Shown here: positions 63,552-64,000 of the stretch, one piece after another
How positions within the stretch are numbered: position 1 is the first letter of the stretch
Layout: each line of letters opens with the position of its first letter
DNA from: Massilia sp. IC2-278
GTDB lineage: Bacteria; Pseudomonadota; Gammaproteobacteria; Burkholderiales; Burkholderiaceae_D
Assembly: GCF_020708045.1 (NCBI RefSeq)
Contig: NZ_JAJFES010000001.1
Location: 868,001-932,000 of the forward strand
Length of the DNA stretch: 64,000 bases
Reading direction: 5' to 3'
Made by a program: the position numbers and the translations under genes
Notes under the pieces: model-generated
The model's input: only the letters and a program-made list of their open reading frames with translations
What the model was told of the DNA's origin: nothing
Database searches by the model: none

Positions 63552-64000
63552 AGCGGCGTACCTTCAATACCGCACTGGCCATCGCTGGCATCGGCATGCT
63601 GGCCGGCTGCGCGCCGGCCTGGCGTCCGGCGCCGCCGTTGGCGAGCGTCGCGCCGCCGGAAGGCTGGCGCGAACCGAACGATGGCAGCGGGAGCGTCAAC
63701 CCGCAGTGGTGGATCGCTTTCGGCGATCCGGAACTCAACCGCCTGGTCGGCGCGGCCCTGGTGCGCAACAGCGACGTGCTGATCGCCGTGGCCAGGGTCG
63801 ACGAAGCGCGCGCCCAGGCTGAACTGGCCGAGGCGGCGCGCCTGCCGGCGCTGAACGGCGCCGTCGGACTGCAGGCCGGGCGCGCGCTGCAGGCGACCGG
63901 CATCAGCACGGCGCGCTCGGTCCAGCCTTCGCTGCAGGCCAACTGGGAACCCGATTTGTTCGGGCGCATCCGCACCCAGATCCGCGCCGCCGCATTGCAG
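63548..64000 (+). CDS. NodT/TolC-type outer-membrane efflux lipoprotein (3' end outside window)
   Basis: The 151 visible residues begin with a lipoprotein signal (NTALAIAGIGMLAGC; lipid Cys about 21). The NodT-type start of the outer-membrane factor follows: NPQWWIAFGDPELNRLVGAA, then LVRNSDVLIAVARVDEARAQ, AELAEAARLPALNGAVGLQA and EPDLFGRIRTQIRAAA. These proteins form the channel through which the three-part pump empties to the outside. ATG overlaps the previous stop in ATGA. The frame is open at the window edge. Confidence 0.93.
   Translation, partial: MKRRTFNTALAIAGIGMLAGCAPAWRPAPPLASVAPPEGWREPNDGSGSVNPQWWIAFGDPELNRLVGAALVRNSDVLIAVARVDEARAQAELAEAARLPALNGAVGLQAGRALQATGISTARSVQPSLQANWEPDLFGRIRTQIRAAALQ

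Overview
The window is GC-rich, gene-dense chromosomal DNA with no transposase, phage gene, tRNA, rRNA or CRISPR array that I can see. The gene set suggests a betaproteobacterium, most likely Oxalobacteraceae of the Massilia/Telluria type. The grounds are a cyoABCD-SURF1-RegB/RegA block, kdpFABCDE, tyrosine catabolism, many PAS/GGDEF/EAL and hybrid sensor proteins, and dispersed palindromes with TAGGGTGG ends. That placement is inference from gene content, not a database match.

Layout. 1-7.8 kb: lipoprotein metallophosphoesterase (cut by the window start), ZIP metal transporter, a frameshifted membrane protein, large-subunit catalase KatE with an FNR/Anr-type box upstream, an orphan sensor kinase and a TorF-type porin. 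7.8-15.9 kb: a small ORF, then kdpF-A-B-C-D-E, with overlapping or nearly touching genes. 16-23.2 kb, minus strand: cyoA-B-C-D, SURF1, then the redox two-component pair RegB/RegA, all overlapping or touching, which ties a quinol oxidase to a quinone-sensing regulator. 23.3-28.7 kb: MHS-type MFS transporter, hydrolase, second ZIP transporter, manganese catalase and hemerythrin. 28.9-32.9 kb: HPPD, a LysR regulator and HmgA plus YjbQ (homogentisate pathway). 32.9-38 kb: small secreted or unknown proteins and a CNNM/CorC-like protein. 38.2-44.2 kb: a signalling island with an HTH-GAF fusion, a PAS kinase with its receiver, a lone degenerate receiver, and a hybrid kinase followed by two receivers. 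44.2-47.4 kb: argO/argP divergent pair, a Fur-box-controlled Tat-type esterase and an SH3-like secreted protein. 47.4-50 kb: a sulfur module (TlpA-like thioredoxin with a membrane N-terminus, two YeeE-type half-transporters of which the second is frameshifted, and an ETHE1-like persulfide dioxygenase). 50-59.8 kb: amino-acid permease, two tandem PAS-PAS-GGDEF-EAL paralogues, and a large CheB-CheR-PAS protein without a kinase domain. 59.9-64 kb: TetR, MFS pump, membrane-fusion protein and outer-membrane factor (tripartite efflux, cut by the window end).

The most notable non-gene pattern is a family of palindromic elements bounded by GTAGGGTGG/CCACCCTAC-like ends. They fill three of the four convergent intergenic gaps longer than 100 bp, and one of them supplies the stop codon of regA. 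Two probable frameshifts lie in short GC-rich repeats and should be checked for sequencing error before being treated as biology. I found no clearly new defence or mobile system. The best candidates for new biology are the palindrome family, the redox-operon architecture, the degenerate receivers, and the TlpA protein with an Lgt-like membrane part.
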